Shown piece by piece: positions 22,501 to 35,700 of a stretch of 64,000 nucleotides of DNA (its first letter is position 1; each line of letters opens with the position of its first letter). The notes beneath the pieces were generated by a model. That model did no database searches. It worked only from the letters and a program-made list of their open reading frames with translations, and was not told the origin of the DNA. The translations under genes and the position numbers were made by a program. The stretch spans positions 22,913,981 to 22,977,980 of the forward strand of contig OX393552.1 of assembly GCA_947650365.1 (NCBI GenBank), given 5' to 3'. The stretch is from Chamaelirium japonicum. Lineage: Eukaryota; Streptophyta; Magnoliopsida; Liliales; Melanthiaceae.

Positions 22501-24804
22501 TCTCTAACTTGTTAAAGCTAAAGTCTCTGATAACGCCTTCGAAGGTTCCAGACAAGGATGCAAGATAGACGTCTTCCACCACCTCGTCATCTGGTACTAT
22601 GTCTTTGGAATCTAGTTCGATCTGGAACTCAAGGATGTGTTTCCGAACAAGCATTCCCTCTGACATCTTGGTACCGACAAGTATCTTGGTGGATAAGCGA
22701 TGAGTCTACTGACTTCGCCTAGCAGATATCTTATGCAAGTAAAACTTTATTAGAGAAGACCCGGCATATCTCTGACTTGCTTCTAAAGAGTTGTCCGCAA
22801 GTCTGCTATAACATAGCACTTGCACATCTCCTTAGACTCTTGCTAGTCGTCATATACCCTAGTTAGTGCCCTAGTAATATCTGGACCCATTAGGTCTAGT
22901 ACAGGGATATTTAGATTGGAAGCCAATGTACGTTTACTACCCGAAGCATAAGCTAAAGATAGCGCTTCCGCTCTACGTAGTTAGAGACCCGATAACTGGT
23001 TCTCTTATGGGATAACGGATAGGGGATCTATACGGTTGAATGAAAAACGAATGCAAAATAACTTATTTTATGGATTTTAAAAAACAAGCTAATTACATCC
23101 AAATATCAGCGCTACCCTCACAGCGAAGACACCTCTATGGATTAATTAACCATGTATGTAAGATCTCGGAATCGACTACACCTGCCCTAGGGGGCATCAT
23201 GCAGCATCAATCTGCTTACACGGGCCTTTCCTTGGCCCAGTCCAAATCTGCCAACTAAGGGCTTTGATGGACCATGGTTGTCCTTTTGGCCAGTGCCACG
23301 TGATCCCCATTGTGCAAGCAACGGATGCCTCACGTCCACTTCGGATGCTTACCCACAAGCCTAGGTAGTTACGACACGGGAGTTCATGCGGCCCCCACTA
23401 GGGTGGGATGAAAAGCCCTTCTCTCCTCACCCCGTAACCACCATATCCCAAAGGAGACTGCTAAGTCATCTAGCATGGAAAAGACATAACCCTCACCCTA
23501 GGGGGTGTCGAGCTACGCCCTTCCACCCAGACACAAAACAGTTGGTTGTGGAGGCCAGAGGATCTCTAAAAGTCCTCTTACACATCCCTTATTATATTTG
23601 AGGGTTATTTAATGCAAGTATGAGTGTACACTAAGGTCGCGACAACCTATACACTAGACCCTGGTCATACCATGCTCCCACTAGCGTTTCAAGCCTTTCG
23701 CGAAGCATTAATCGATCTCGGAATATCATAGTCCCTGCCTCAAGTGGATTTCTCCACTCAAGGGTCATATTACATATCCCAAGAACGTCGATGCTCTGCA
23801 AACCTGGCTATCACGTTAATGCTCTGGAGCCTAGCCTAAGGTCAGACTGACAGGAAAGGTTTTCCACTACCATAGCGCCTCGCTTATAAATTTGACGAAT
23901 GATGTCATAGTAGAATTCCAACTCATTCTAGGTTTCGATGCTTGCCAAATAGGCACACCCGACTAATCGGGTGTTGACCTAATGGGGGCATAACCAAATA
24001 TGAGGAATTCATGCTATCATCAAGGGTCAATTAAATAATAGGCGTCACTAGTGGAATCCTATCCTAATAAGGTCGCTAGGACCCGAGGGGAAAGGGCATC
24101 CCTCTAACACAGATAATCAAATTATTACATCGGGGTTCTCTACATAAATATAAAGAACTACTGAAAGAAACAAGCACACAACTGAATCAAGTTCAGGGTC
24201 CGACCCCTGAACCTGACTGGCACAGCGCAGGCTCTCTGTCTCCTTCGCAAGGTTCCTCGATCCGATGCAAGCCTCTGTATACGATCTCCTGACGCTTTCT
24301 GCCCTTTGCCGTCATCGTGTACGCTTCGCTGGATCGCCATCGTCCTCCAAGGTTCCGCTCATCTTCCCGGTGGTTGGATCTCCACGGCAAGTCCTCCTCT
24401 TCAATCTGTAACCGAAAAAGATCTAGTACGCTTCGAGCAAGTGCTCGCTCGTACATAATTTCCTAGAAAGAAAAGGAAAACAAACCTAGCATAAGCCTAG
24501 GAATCAAGGGTGGTAAATCTTTACCTCTTGCCCGACTATGGCTCTAAAATCTATCCACACACAGAAGAAAAAACATCCAGACAAAATCGCTAACACGGGG
24601 TCCGACCCCCGGTAGTAAGCAATCACATATCCAGAATAATTTTAGAAGCGGTGCCCTGCAAGAACGATTCATAGAACACACAAAAAATATACTATGCATG
24701 ATCTACTCGTAGAACCCCGATGGCGGCATATACTATTCATGCGCGCACATGACGGTTTCATGAAAAACATGAAACGCACACCACTAGCGTACTCTGATAC
24801 CAAT

Positions 24805-27135
24805 TGTTGGAAATAAATCCTTGGCAGAGGCCCGCAGCGGAAGCAAAGAATAGGTCCGAGGACCGAGAGCGGTGTGTGTTACATATCAAAATTTTCATCG
24901 AAACGATCTACATAGGCGTGTATGAAACTAGCATGGCAACTACGCGAACCCCTAGCGACGATCTAACACAAAAGAATAATCTAGCATGTATGCATGTTCT
25001 AATTATGTTAGATCTACTTGTTAGAGATCATACCTGCGTGCGGAATCTTTCACCGCGACAAATTTCTTCTTTATCGATGGAGACGGGCTACGGATCTGCT
25101 CGATATAGCTTTAGTGCGACGGCCATAACTTTCTGCTCCGAACTCCGATTGGGCTGAAATTTGGATTGCAGGTAGCCAACTTCGAGACGCAACTTTTGCA
25201 ACAAGTTTCACATCGTTTAGACTTCTGTAGCTCCCGAAATCACAGAAACAACGCTGATTTTCTGTGCAGATTCTGGACAGCAAAAGGTTGCGGGAGACGC
25301 CTTCTAGTTCACCCGATCTCACACGATGCACGATACCTCGTCGATGGATCTCTGAGTGCCTCCATACGACGAGCCTTCTCCTTCTACAAAACACCACGCG
25401 AGGAAGATGAGTCGCCATCCAATGGCGCAAGCGAGGGAAAGAGAGACGAGAGAGGAGATGCGAAGAGAGGAGAGGGGGTGGCTAGGGTTTCCCCCATGGC
25501 TTGAGCCGGCCCTAGGGCTTGCATGGCTCATTAATTTCATCCCCCCCTCTCTCCCTATGCCTTATATAGGGCCGGCCTTATCCTTATGGATAAGTCTAGC
25601 GGATAGGATTGACTGATTCAAACCTCTCCCTATATATCTCTTCTTTTATCTCTATCTTTTCCTTGTTTTCGAAAACGGTCAAAACCAGCCCGTTTTCTGC
25701 GCCTCATGACCGGCCCTTTCATCGGAGGCAACAACCTCCTGAAACTAATAGGGCCGGCCTTGACCAGTCTCTCAACACTTAGGGCCGGCCCCCTTAGTGC
25801 ATAGTGGCGCATGGTATGACCAAAACGCCCTTATGTCACTAGTTGGTCGTTCCTCGTGTACTAGACATTGCTAGGCACACATAAGTGAAGTGCACCAGTG
25901 ATTTCACTATTCTCTGAGGTTCCCGTAGGGTGCCCCTAGTAAAGTCAACTAGTCAACTCGCAATATATCCCGGTGCATTGCACCCATGTGGCAAAGTCCA
26001 CTTATGACAAGGAATTGCTACATGCGTCTCTGCACTAACCTAGGGTTTTCCCTTAGTGCACACACGTAGCTACGCATCTACCGTGCACTAGTGCGAAGCA
26101 CTCACGGAGCGTAGGCTTGGACTTCTCGCTTCCTCTAACTACATTCTGTGTTTCTAGGAGATGGTATAAGAACCGTACATAATGTCGATAAGGTGGAACC
26201 TTCAGGGACCAGGGTTCATGGCTTCCAACTCAGACTCGATCGACACACTACCCGAGTGTACCATCGATCCTCTGAGTCCGAGTTAAACTGCGTAGCCACC
26301 CAGAGTGCGATGCAGGCTGCACTCCAATCCCCCCCGGACTTACTATGTTCTCCCTCATACCCCTGCTCTCCGCTTAGTATGGTAAACTCGATGTCCCTCC
26401 ACTGGTGCCATGACGCAACTCGAGCGGTAGAGAATTCCGTCAGACTCGAGTGCTCATATGACTCGGTTCCTTCCAGGTTGACCACGTACATCGTACCTCC
26501 GATAACTCTGCCGAGTAACCGGATCCGTCACCAGTCGAACTGATAACCACCTGGCCAGGGTTTAATACGACGTAGGTCAAACCAAGGAACGCACCTCCCG
26601 TTAGGGGTGTGGATAGCCTGCAGGAGTAACATGCTGATGCAACGCCAGCCGGGTAACCCAGTACACCGTGGTTTTGGATCACTGTATCCGGATCCTCACA
26701 CATTGGTGCGCCAAAGTACCACACAACTGGTTAGTCCACCAGACATGGTTCCTCAGGGTTTAGGACCGTTTTACCCTAAGCAGAAACACGGTTTAGTGCA
26801 CCGGTGTCTGCTCACCTATCTGTGCACCGTGTTGGTTCCGTTCGGCCACAGACACTGTGCCTGGAAATGACCGTGGTGGAGACACCCACGCTCTGTCATC
26901 CCAACAGCTTAACCTGATAGGGCAACCAACCCTAATCAGAGCTGCGAACGTATTTAGGTTACATGGGACCTGTCCCTTGAGTCTCCCACTCAAGAGGATT
27001 ACCATGTAGCCATGGCTCTCTGTTCTGTAATCAGAACACGTACTAAGGTACGTACCTAGATGCAATCTTATACTATCAACCATACATAGCTAAACTATAG
27101 GTTTTTACGAGCTGTAGACCTTACCAATTCTAACA
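24805..27135 (-). repeat. LTR of element A (right copy)
   Basis: 2331 bases, same ends as the left copy, with the tRNA-Met primer-site complement immediately before it. Confidence 0.9.
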
Positions 27136-29435
27136 AAGGTAACGAGTTACCCGACTACGACCCTCGAACATTTCCTTTAGGTAGAGCATCATGTCTGAAG
27201 CAAAGGTCATGTCTTCGACTTGCTTCTGAAGGACGGTCTGCAAGGATGCCACTATGTAGCATTTGCACATATCATCAGCATCTAGCCAGTCTTTCCATTC
27301 CTTTAACTAGGCCTCAGTTGTACTTGGTCCCGGCATGGCCGGTTGAGGGGTACTTAGGGCAATTATGTGTTTGCCAACCCTTAGGACGAGCATCAAGTTA
27401 TGCTTCCAGTCCTCGTAGTTTGGTCCCGTAAGTTTGTTATCATTAAGTATGGAGGCAAGGGGGTCGAGCTTGGTCATGATTTCTGTAAACAATGGTTCAA
27501 CGCAAAATTATGGTTTACTATAATCTATTTTATGGAATTTAGAAATTAAAAATATTTACTTCAGTCGCTATGTCTTCACTACCTCAAGTGGAGACATCCA
27601 GGAATCTAAATTCCCTGGGCTCGAGCACTGAGACTATCGGCCTTGAATTAGAGACAGCATCTTGGTAAGAGCATGCAACCGCTTCTGCCAACGGGGTTTT
27701 TACGACCCAGTCTTCATCAGAATTACCCATGGTAAACTGAAAGACCTCCCAGTCTCCTTTTGGCCAGCTTTATGTGACCCACGTGCGTAGCAACGGTGGC
27801 ATCACACAAGCTTTCGGATGCTTCCCACAAATCTAGATGGTATCGACAGGGGGGTTCATAGGCTCCCGTGGTGCAGGAAAAAACCGTCACCCATTGCCAC
27901 CGGCATCCTCCATGTCCCGTAGGAAACCACTAGGCGAACCAGCATGGAAGAAAACACAACTCTCACCTGGTAGGAATATCGAACTGCGTACCTCCCACCC
28001 AGACCCTTAGCAGGTTGATTGTGGAGGCCAGGGGCTCCCCTTTGGAGGGAACCTCTTACACATCCCTTCTTTATGAGGTTTTATGCATATCTAGAAAGGT
28101 CACGACCTCCTAGACTTAGACCCTGGTCTACCGTGCTCCCACTAGGATTACAAACCCTTCCTCAAAGTATTAGTATCCTCGGAAAATATCATAGTCCCTA
28201 CCTTGAATACTCAGCTTTTGTCTTTCTTGCAAGGATCACATTACATAGATTCCAAGGATCTCAATACTTCACTAGTTTGCCCATATTCCTAAGATTTGGA
28301 GCCTAGCCTAAGGTCAACATGGAAAGGACTCCCACTACGATGACGTCTCGTTCACAATTTGATGCCTGATGTCATAGTAGACCTCATCTCATTATAGGTT
28401 TCGATGCTAGCCAAATAGGGACATCCGACAACCTCCGCCGGACCTCAACCTAATGGTGGCATAACCAAATCGTGATGAGTTCATACTACCATCAAATATC
28501 ATCTAGAAACGAGTATCACACTGTGAAATCCTAACCTAACTTGGTCGCTAGGACTACATGGGGAAAGAGCATCCCATTAGGGTTATCATACTTCTTATGG
28601 AGACATTAGTTAATTATCTCTAAATAAATCTAACACTACGTCTATCTCGGTGCACAGTACTTGGCTACCTGAACTACCATGAGGGCGGTTACCACCTTTC
28701 CTTTTAGCTAGCCACCGGATTCGCATATGTTAGAACCATATAGAGACACCGATGAATCTATAAGCTTAGTACTAACCCTAAGCCTGATCTAGAGACAAAC
28801 TCACAAGCAAGATAGATAATCACATTATCATCGGGGTTCTCTAAATACTAAATAAAGAGAAACAACAGAAATAGCATCCAAACTGAATCAAGTCCGGGGT
28901 CCGACCCCTGAACCTGAATAGCACAACCAAGATATCCTGCTCTTCCGTTCTGCACGATCTCTGACGACGATCCCTATCATCGCCAACGTGCACGCTTTCA
29001 CCGGGTCTTTGCACGCCATGGTACCGCTTGCCCGAACCGTGGATGTAGCATCATCTCCTAATTCCTGTAACCGAAAAACTAACACGCTTCGAGCAAGTGC
29101 TCGTTCGTGTACAATTTCGCTAGAAAAAAAAAACAATGCTAGAAAAATGGCCAGGGAACCGAGGATGGTCAACCCCCACCCTCGCCCATGTAGAGCCTTA
29201 AAATCCACAAGTACAATAATAATCAATGCAAAATTAAATCCGGGGTCCGACCCCCGGAAGCATGCAATCACAGATTACTATTCAGGGCGGCACCTGCAAA
29301 AAGACTATACATAGCACAATCCATATGCATGATCTACGCCGAACCCCGACGAAAACATATGCCATCATATATTCACATGATGTTTTTGACGAATTCATGC
29401 ATGAAACACAAACCAAAGCGTGCTCTGATACCAAT
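27136..29435 (-). mobile_element. Gag and leader remnant of element B
   Basis: On the minus strand a copia gag N-terminus is visible (ILNDNKLTGPNYEDWKHNL, near 27.3-27.5 kb), with decayed leader between it and the primer site next to 29436. This is the 5' interior of element B, separated from its pol remnant by the family-A block. Confidence 0.65.
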
Positions 29436-31384
29436 TGTTGGAATTGGATCCGCTTATCAGAGTCGCAGCGAAAGCAAAAGATAGATCCGAAGATCATACG
29501 GTGTATGTTTTATTACAATTAATTCTACAAAACAATCTATATGCAAATCTATGATCTTAGCATATGTGCAGACACCCTATAGGCATATTACGATCTACGG
29601 AAGACATGCATGCATCTAGTTAGATGTTTAGAATCATCGTACCTTATGGATCTATGATCCGGAGATAACGGAACGATGAAGAACTGCACTTGAATCGCAA
29701 GGGAAACTGTCGGATAGCACCTTATCCTTTGCGAATTGAGGAATCCTCGAAATCCCATCTCTGAGTGCAAGGATTACGAGCCAAAGGAGGAATCCGTTGC
29801 GAAGACGATGGCTAGACGCAAGATCTCCTCCTTCTCTTTCTCTCTTCTTCCTTCTCCTTCCTTCCTCTTTCTTCTCCCTTCTTCTTCCTCTCTTTTCCTT
29901 CGCCGAAACCACAAAGGAGGAGGACAAAGGGGGGGTTCAGATTTTTTGGAGGAGAGGAGGCACTTAGGGCCGGCCCTCCCTCTCCCTATTCTCTTATAGG
30001 GACGGTCTCCTATAGCTTCAAGGAAGCTAGGGCCGGCCCTAGATAGATTAGGATAGAGAGGAGCGACTTTTAGGGATTCCAAGTGTCTATCATGAAGCCT
30101 GGATGAAAACGCCCTTCACGAAAAGTAGAAAACTGAAAGAGAGACTGAGTGAGGTGCACTACTCGGAATCGAGTTCCGTCAGTGCCTGTGAGCTCCTGGA
30201 ATTATTCCGCTCATTCTAAGATCCATATTTAATGTGTTCTGAGCCATATTTCAGTATTTACCAAAATACCCCTACGGCTCGTAACACATGTGAATTAGGT
30301 TTTTAGGCTCCGGGCTTGCGCTCCATCGCGCTACTTCGCATCCAACGTATCCAATTAGGTCGGGGAACAATTCCTATACACAACAACAGGGTGGAACCTT
30401 CAGGGTTCGGGATATCTAGGTCCAACCGGATCCCTGATTAACTATTCCGGTGACACACCGAAAGTTCCGTTAATCAGCCCTAATCCAATTAACTCGCGTA
30501 GCCACCCAGAGTGCGATGCGATTTGAACTCTAGTGATCCTAAACTTATGTTACTCCCTCGTAACCCTGTTCTCTACTATACTCCGATAATCCTCAGTCCT
30601 TACTGGTGCCATGATTCAACTCGGGCGGTGGGGAGCACCGTCAGATCCCGATCGATCATCTGACTAGGGTTTGATGACTTGTCATCTATAACACCACACA
30701 CCTTTCGGTGCTATGCCTAGCATCCGGAACATTGTCAGTCATACTAACAACCACCAGGCTTGGGTTAACTGTGTGGACAGATTGACTCATCAAAATGCAC
30801 ACATCCAATACTGGACGTCGGATAACCTGTAGGGATTACATGTCACTCAAGCGCCAGCCGGGTAACCCAACGTACCGTGGTATTGGAGTATGGAAGGTCC
30901 GCACACGTTGGCACATCAAAGCACCACACAACTTATTGGCCCAGTGATCATGGTCCTTCAAGGTTAAGGACAGATTATCTATAGTAGTAAGATGGTTTAT
31001 GCACCTGTGTCTGAATCACTGAACTGTGCACCGTCTTGGTTCCTGTTCAACACGATCATCGTGCTTGATCAGGTGAATGGGAATCTCATATTCCCGTGGT
31101 AGAGACTTCACCACATCCTCTACCTGCCAACAGCTTGTTCTCGGTGAAGCGATCGGCATCACCTAAGCTGTGAACTAGTTCTAGGCCTACACAGAACTGG
31201 TCCACTGGGTCTCCCAAGAATGGATCCTCTATGCGCCTCAGTAGCCTACTGTGTTCCCTAGGGTCCTTTTATTATATGAGTATTATCATATACCAGAGTA
31301 GTACTCTAATTAAAGCAATAACCAAAGGCATCTTTATTAATGTTAATACAGAAAATCCACGCTAAGGACACACGAGCTACAACA
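29436..31384 (-). repeat. LTR of element B (5' LTR)
   Basis: 1949 bases, TGTTGGAATTGG to GAGCTACAACA, with the primer site at its left edge and the ATAAC duplication at its right edge. Confidence 0.85.
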
Positions 31385-32666
31385 ATAACAAATCATCAAA
31401 TCCTAGTCATATGATCAATCGAGATCTGACGGTGCTCCCTACCACCCGATTCAAATCATGGCACCAGTAACAGGAGGGACTAGAAATTATCATAGTATAG
31501 TAGAGAACAGGGTTACGAGGGAGTAACATAAGTTTAGGATCACTAGAGTTCAACTCACACCACACTCTGGTGACTACATAGGTTAATCAAATTAGGGTTG
31601 ATTAGCGAAACCTTCGGTGTGTCACCGGAACAGTTAATCAGGGATCCGGTTGCAGCTAGAGATCCTGAACCTAGAAAGTTCCACCCTATCATTGCATATA
31701 GGAACTATTCCCTAACCCATTTGGACACGTTAGATGCGAAGGAGCACGATAGAGCACATGCCCAAAGCCTAAGAACCTAATTCACATGTGCTAAGGGGTT
31801 ATAAGGGTATTTTGGTAAATACTAAAATATAGCTCAGAACATATTAAATATGGATCTTAAAATAAGCGGAATAATTCTAGAAGCTCATATACGCTGACGG
31901 AACTCGATTCTGACTAACGTACCTCATTTTATCTCTAGATCAGCGGTATCCCAACAAAAGGACATTTTTATCCAAGGTGTTATGGAGATAAGGGAAACCC
32001 TAACCCATGTCCTTTTCCACTTGGAGAAATCCCCCCCCCCCCCCTTCTCTTGCGGCCATCATAGGGCCGGCCACAAGTGGTTTGCGCTAGCGCAAGCCAC
32101 TTGGTGACCGATCTATAAAGGCACAAGGAGAGGGGGAGGAAAAAACCTTAATGCTCTCTCCCTCTCCTTGAGAAATCCAACCCCCTCCCCCTCCCCTTTG
32201 TGGTTTTAGACAAGGAAAAGGAGAAAGAAAGGAGGAATAAAAGGAGAAGGAGAAAGAAGAGAGAAAGAGAAAGAGGAGGTCGTTGAGGCATGCCATCTAC
32301 TTCACTATGAGCCATCCTTCGTCGGTATGTCATCCTTGCACTCAGAGATTGGACATCGTGGGGTCCTTCCTTCGTAAAGGACAAGATGCTATCCAACAGC
32401 TTTTCTCTCAGTTTGCGTGTGATTCATCATCAACGATTGCTCGATTTTTCTCGGATAAAGATCCGAAAGGTATAACGATTCTAAACACTTAACTAGATGC
32501 ATGCATGCAGATCGTACTATGCCTCTAGGGTGTCCACACATATGCTAGGTTCATAGATTCGCATGTAGATTGTTTGAAGAATAAATTATGATGAAACATA
32601 CACCACAAGATCCTCGGACTATCTTTTGCTTCCGCTGCGACTCTGATAAAGAATTCAATTCCAACA
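31385..32666 (+). repeat. Inverted, truncated LTR of family B
   Basis: The reverse complement of the first two thirds of the family-B LTR, ending TTCCAACA at 32666. It starts directly at the ATAAC duplication and faces the 5' LTR of element B, giving an inverted repeat with arms of about 1.2 kb. Divergence is clearly greater than between the two B LTRs. Probably a remnant of an older copy in opposite orientation. Confidence 0.75.
32031..32044. repeat. C homopolymer (14)
   Basis: Fourteen consecutive C residues within the inverted LTR. Confidence 0.9.
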
Positions 32667-34435
32667 CCTACGAGTAGCCTGAAAGGGAAACCAACATGTT
32701 GCAAGGGGCGACGTAAATGGGTGTCGAGTATCGAGCAATGTTGATGATCGGCAATTCCGGTGCAGTAGTCGCACGAGATGTCAGATGCAAAGCACTAATT
32801 GCAAAAGTGCAGCAGGTCGTCGACTAGCGATCAGCTAGCTGAAATAAATCTCGGGCAAGTGCTGGTTTAACTTACTAGTCATGTCTTTTGTGGCCAATAG
32901 ATGAGAGATAACATCCTCTGGGAGAGACAATTCCTGAAAAATTTACCACTCCAAGGCTACAAGCAAGTTTGCCTAGAAGATCAGCTCTGAAATTTGCACT
33001 TCTCGGAATTCATTGGAAAGTCACCACACTGAGTTGCTACCAAAGGGTCCTGTGCAAATAACATGGCCAGTAAGCTCTCGGCCAAAACCTATAACCTAAA
33101 ACATTGCCTCCATGACAGCCAACTGAGAGTCGAGAAATAAAGTAACTTAGCGTAAGCTCCTTTTTTGAAGCTCGTCGAGGAGTCCCACAAGGGCATAAAT
33201 CTCAACGTGGAAAGCCGACTCCACTCGGCAGATAAAAGCACAAGAAGCCAGCAGGGAGCCCTCCTGGGAGGTCAAGATCCAAGCATACCGTGCTAGTTCC
33301 TTCAATGAGCGGAAAGAGCCATCCATCCAAGCGAATAAGAGTGGGCGATAAAGATCTCTATCAGGGTGAGAACCTTTATGAACATGTAGGCTCACATATT
33401 GATGGGCTTCCTGAATTGAAGCGAATAGCAATGAAGAGAGGGATGAAGGATCATCCTTGAAAGCCTGTTGGCATCGTAACCTCCATAGGTCCCAAAGACC
33501 CCATGCAAGGAGTTCACTTGAAGTAGGAGAAGGCCCGAGAAGTTGCGCTTTAGGAATATGACATCATAGGAAGGATCAGTCAAGCAAGATTCCCAAATAC
33601 GATAGTGAATATAACCCATACCAATCCGAGAGCGCAACATGCTTCCAGTGGGCAAAGCATTGTGCACCAATTTCCAAAGAAAATTTTTGATGCGGGGAGG
33701 AACCCGGAAGCTCCAAAAGGTTATCCAAGGATTGACCATCCCGGCGGTAAGGGGAACAGGTACATGCAAACCCAGGGTCTCCGGCCATCATCCTCTATTA
33801 CTTAGAGGGGGGGCTGTAGTTAATGGTATTAGCGGATCTCCTGGCTTTAATCATAGCCTTTAGAATGGCCGAGGCCTTTCGGAGGGGTAAGTTGCATCCA
33901 TCAATCAGGATCCCAAGATGTGTCCATGGTCCAGAGCGGAGAGGCATGCGCAACGCCCGACAGATCCTCTTTTGTATCTGTGGAGAGAGACTCCGAGAGA
34001 TCTTAATCATGGATTTGTTTGCATTTATTCTCAGACCCGTTTGCTGCTCCACAAGCCGAAAAACCGATCTTAATCTCTAAGCATCAAGCAGAGTGGCTTT
34101 AGTAACAAGAAGTAAATCATCGGCATACACCACCGAGGTGAGGAGTGGGGAGGTCCGAGAAAGCATCATACCAAAAATACCACCACGCTGCATACTTTTT
34201 GATCCAGCTCCAGATATAGAACCTGAGAGATGAATAGAAAGAGGTATGGGGATAACGGATCTCCTTGACACAAGAGGGGAAAGAAAGGTTGTATTGGTTC
34301 GCCATTAATTAGTAACGCCGCCATGATCCACCGAACCCTAACCGGGCAAATCCCATTTGCAATTGACTCGATCAAAGGCTCTCTCTAAGTCTGCTTTGAT
34401 GGCCATAAAGGCTTTGGTCTTGGTGTCATGATGTA
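32667..34435 (-). mobile_element. 5'-truncated LINE fragment with RNase H
   Basis: On the minus strand, from 34435 downward: an MAIKADLERA-like reverse-transcriptase block, then QGDPLSPYLFLF, the catalytic YADDLLLVTKA, the GLRINANKS block, a zinc-binding RVT segment (PPRIKNFLWKLVHNALPTG) and an RNase H start (WMDGSF, then VESAFHVEIYAL) near 33.3 kb. This order is typical of plant L1-type LINEs that carry RNase H. Several frames are needed to follow it, so it is dead. The 5' half is missing. Sequence from 32667 to about 33150 is probably its decayed 3' end. Confidence 0.8.
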
Positions 34436-34589
34436 GTGAATGAAGATTTTTACAATAAAAATGTCCCTTTTCATTCTATTGCTTCAATTGTCCATTCCTT
34501 TACATGGATTTTTACTGTTGTGATTCACATATAGTGTTTTCAATCTTCATTAGATGTATATCAACGATCTATCATTCGATTAAGGCGAA

Positions 34590-35009
34590 CATCGGGCAGG
34601 GACCGATTTTGACTCGGGCTACACGGCCTACCTAGATCCAAATTTGCGCTCATGGGGTGCAAAGAAACAGGCAACCATCTCTCGATCAAGCGACCAGGCT
34701 GAATGCCAAGCGCTAGCATCAACTACTATTGAGATCCTCTGGCACCTTCATCTTCTTCGTCGTCTTGGCATCCCCGAGTACGATATATTTGAGCCGCCCA
34801 CCTTGCTCTGTGACAATGTCAGTGAACTTTTTTTGTCTAAAAATCTGGTCTTTCACAATCGGACAAAAGCATATTGAGATCGATGTTGGCTTCATCCGTG
34901 AGTATGTTCTAAAAGGGATAACTAATGTTTGTCGTGTCCCAGGTTCACATCAAATCGCTGACATCTTCACCAATGCTTTTTATTTCTACAAGACAAGCTC
35001 AATCTTTGA
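34590..35009 (+). mobile_element. Copia RNase H fragment
   Basis: Matches the end of copia pol: LRSWGAKKQATISRSSDQAE (the usual SKKQ.TVSRSS.EAEY region), then CDNVSELFLSKNLVFHNRTK, an IEIDVGFIREYV segment and HQIADIFTNA. No LTR is attached. A short fossil piece. Confidence 0.8.
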
Positions 35010-35290
35010 TTTTTTTTTTTTTTTTTTTTGATAGTTAGAAGGATGGGAGGTCCCAACCGGACCCCCAGGAGGCGCCACATACTGGCCAGCGCAGCAGATA
35101 AATCCACCTCCCTGCTAGATCAACAAATCGAACGCAATCAGGCAGAGCCACCGCCGCCACCACCGGCAGAAACCTAACAGTATTACAAGACAACGCCACC
35201 CATGACGGAGGACCACGCCACTCTGGGTGGACGTGTGGGTCTGATATTGATAGCTCAGACAATCCTAGAGACAGGGGTAATGTGTTCAAT
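35010..35290 (-). mobile_element. Retroposon 3' end with poly(A), minus strand
   Basis: A run of about 20 T at 35010-35030 reads as poly(A) on the minus strand, after about 250 bases of GC-rich sequence with a short open frame (84 codons) of no known match. This is the pattern of a 5'-truncated LINE or other retroposon end. Confidence 0.45.
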
Positions 35291-35700
35291 GGTCATGGCA
35301 ATGAGAATTTGGATGGTTTCTGTGAGCTGAACAGAGGACCTTGGGCTGGCTTCTTTAAAAAACCAAAAGGGGCTGGGGCCAACATCAATACTCCTCTGAA
35401 GGAGCAGAACCTTTCCACAACAGGAAACACCGAGAATTCTAGCATCAGCTCCGGCAGGGATCTATTCAACCCAGAAGAAAAAAAGATTTAGGCATATACA
35501 GTGAGAAATGCCGGCTTAACTTGGGCCCGGTTTGGACTTAGGTTTCATAAAAAAAAGTTTTGGGCTGGGTTTGGAGCAAGCCCGAAAATTTTAATTTGGG
35601 CCCGACCCGGATATGGACACACACTCATGGCAACGAATGGGCATGAGGTGACCTGCCCAAACCCAGCCCATTAACAGCCCATTAATTTGAGTCGCTCGTC
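35291..35700. other. Intergenic, nothing recognised
   Basis: No gene or terminal repeat seen. Short runs such as TTGGGCCCGG recur, suggesting degraded repeat sequence. Confidence 0.3.

Larger units (their letters stand above)
17103..27135 (-). mobile_element. Long-LTR copia element (family A) with extra leader copy
   Basis: LTRs of about 2.33 kb at 17264-19593 and 24805-27135 enclose a heavily decayed interior (19594-24804) with traces of RNase H and reverse transcriptase (about 19.9-20.7 kb) and gag (about 22.4-22.7 kb). A polypurine tract follows 19593 and the primer site is beside 24805. The LTRs differ by a few percent by eye, so roughly 1 million years old, younger than element B. A 161-base leader copy (17103-17263) also lies outside the left LTR. 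Broken in many places; a fossil. Confidence 0.8.
12513..31384 (-). mobile_element. Long-LTR copia element (family B) with nested insertions
   Basis: A copia fossil flanked by a perfect 5-base target duplication ATAAC (12508-12512 and 31385-31389). Its LTRs are at 12513-16060 (holding a 1.7-kb insertion) and 29436-31384. The polypurine tract follows 16060 and the tRNA-Met primer site is at about 29421-29433. Parts still visible: RNase H and part of the reverse transcriptase (about 16.1-17.1 kb) and a gag remnant (about 27.3-27.5 kb); most of the rest of pol is gone and family-A sequence occupies the middle. LTRs differ by roughly 5 percent by eye, suggesting an age of around 2 million years. 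Long LTRs and the gag type suggest a Tork/Angela-like lineage, tentatively. Confidence 0.75.

Noticed and set aside
29652-30082. Lys/Glu/Arg-rich frames
   Set aside because: Arise from TTC/CTC-rich LTR sequence read in reverse; not genes.
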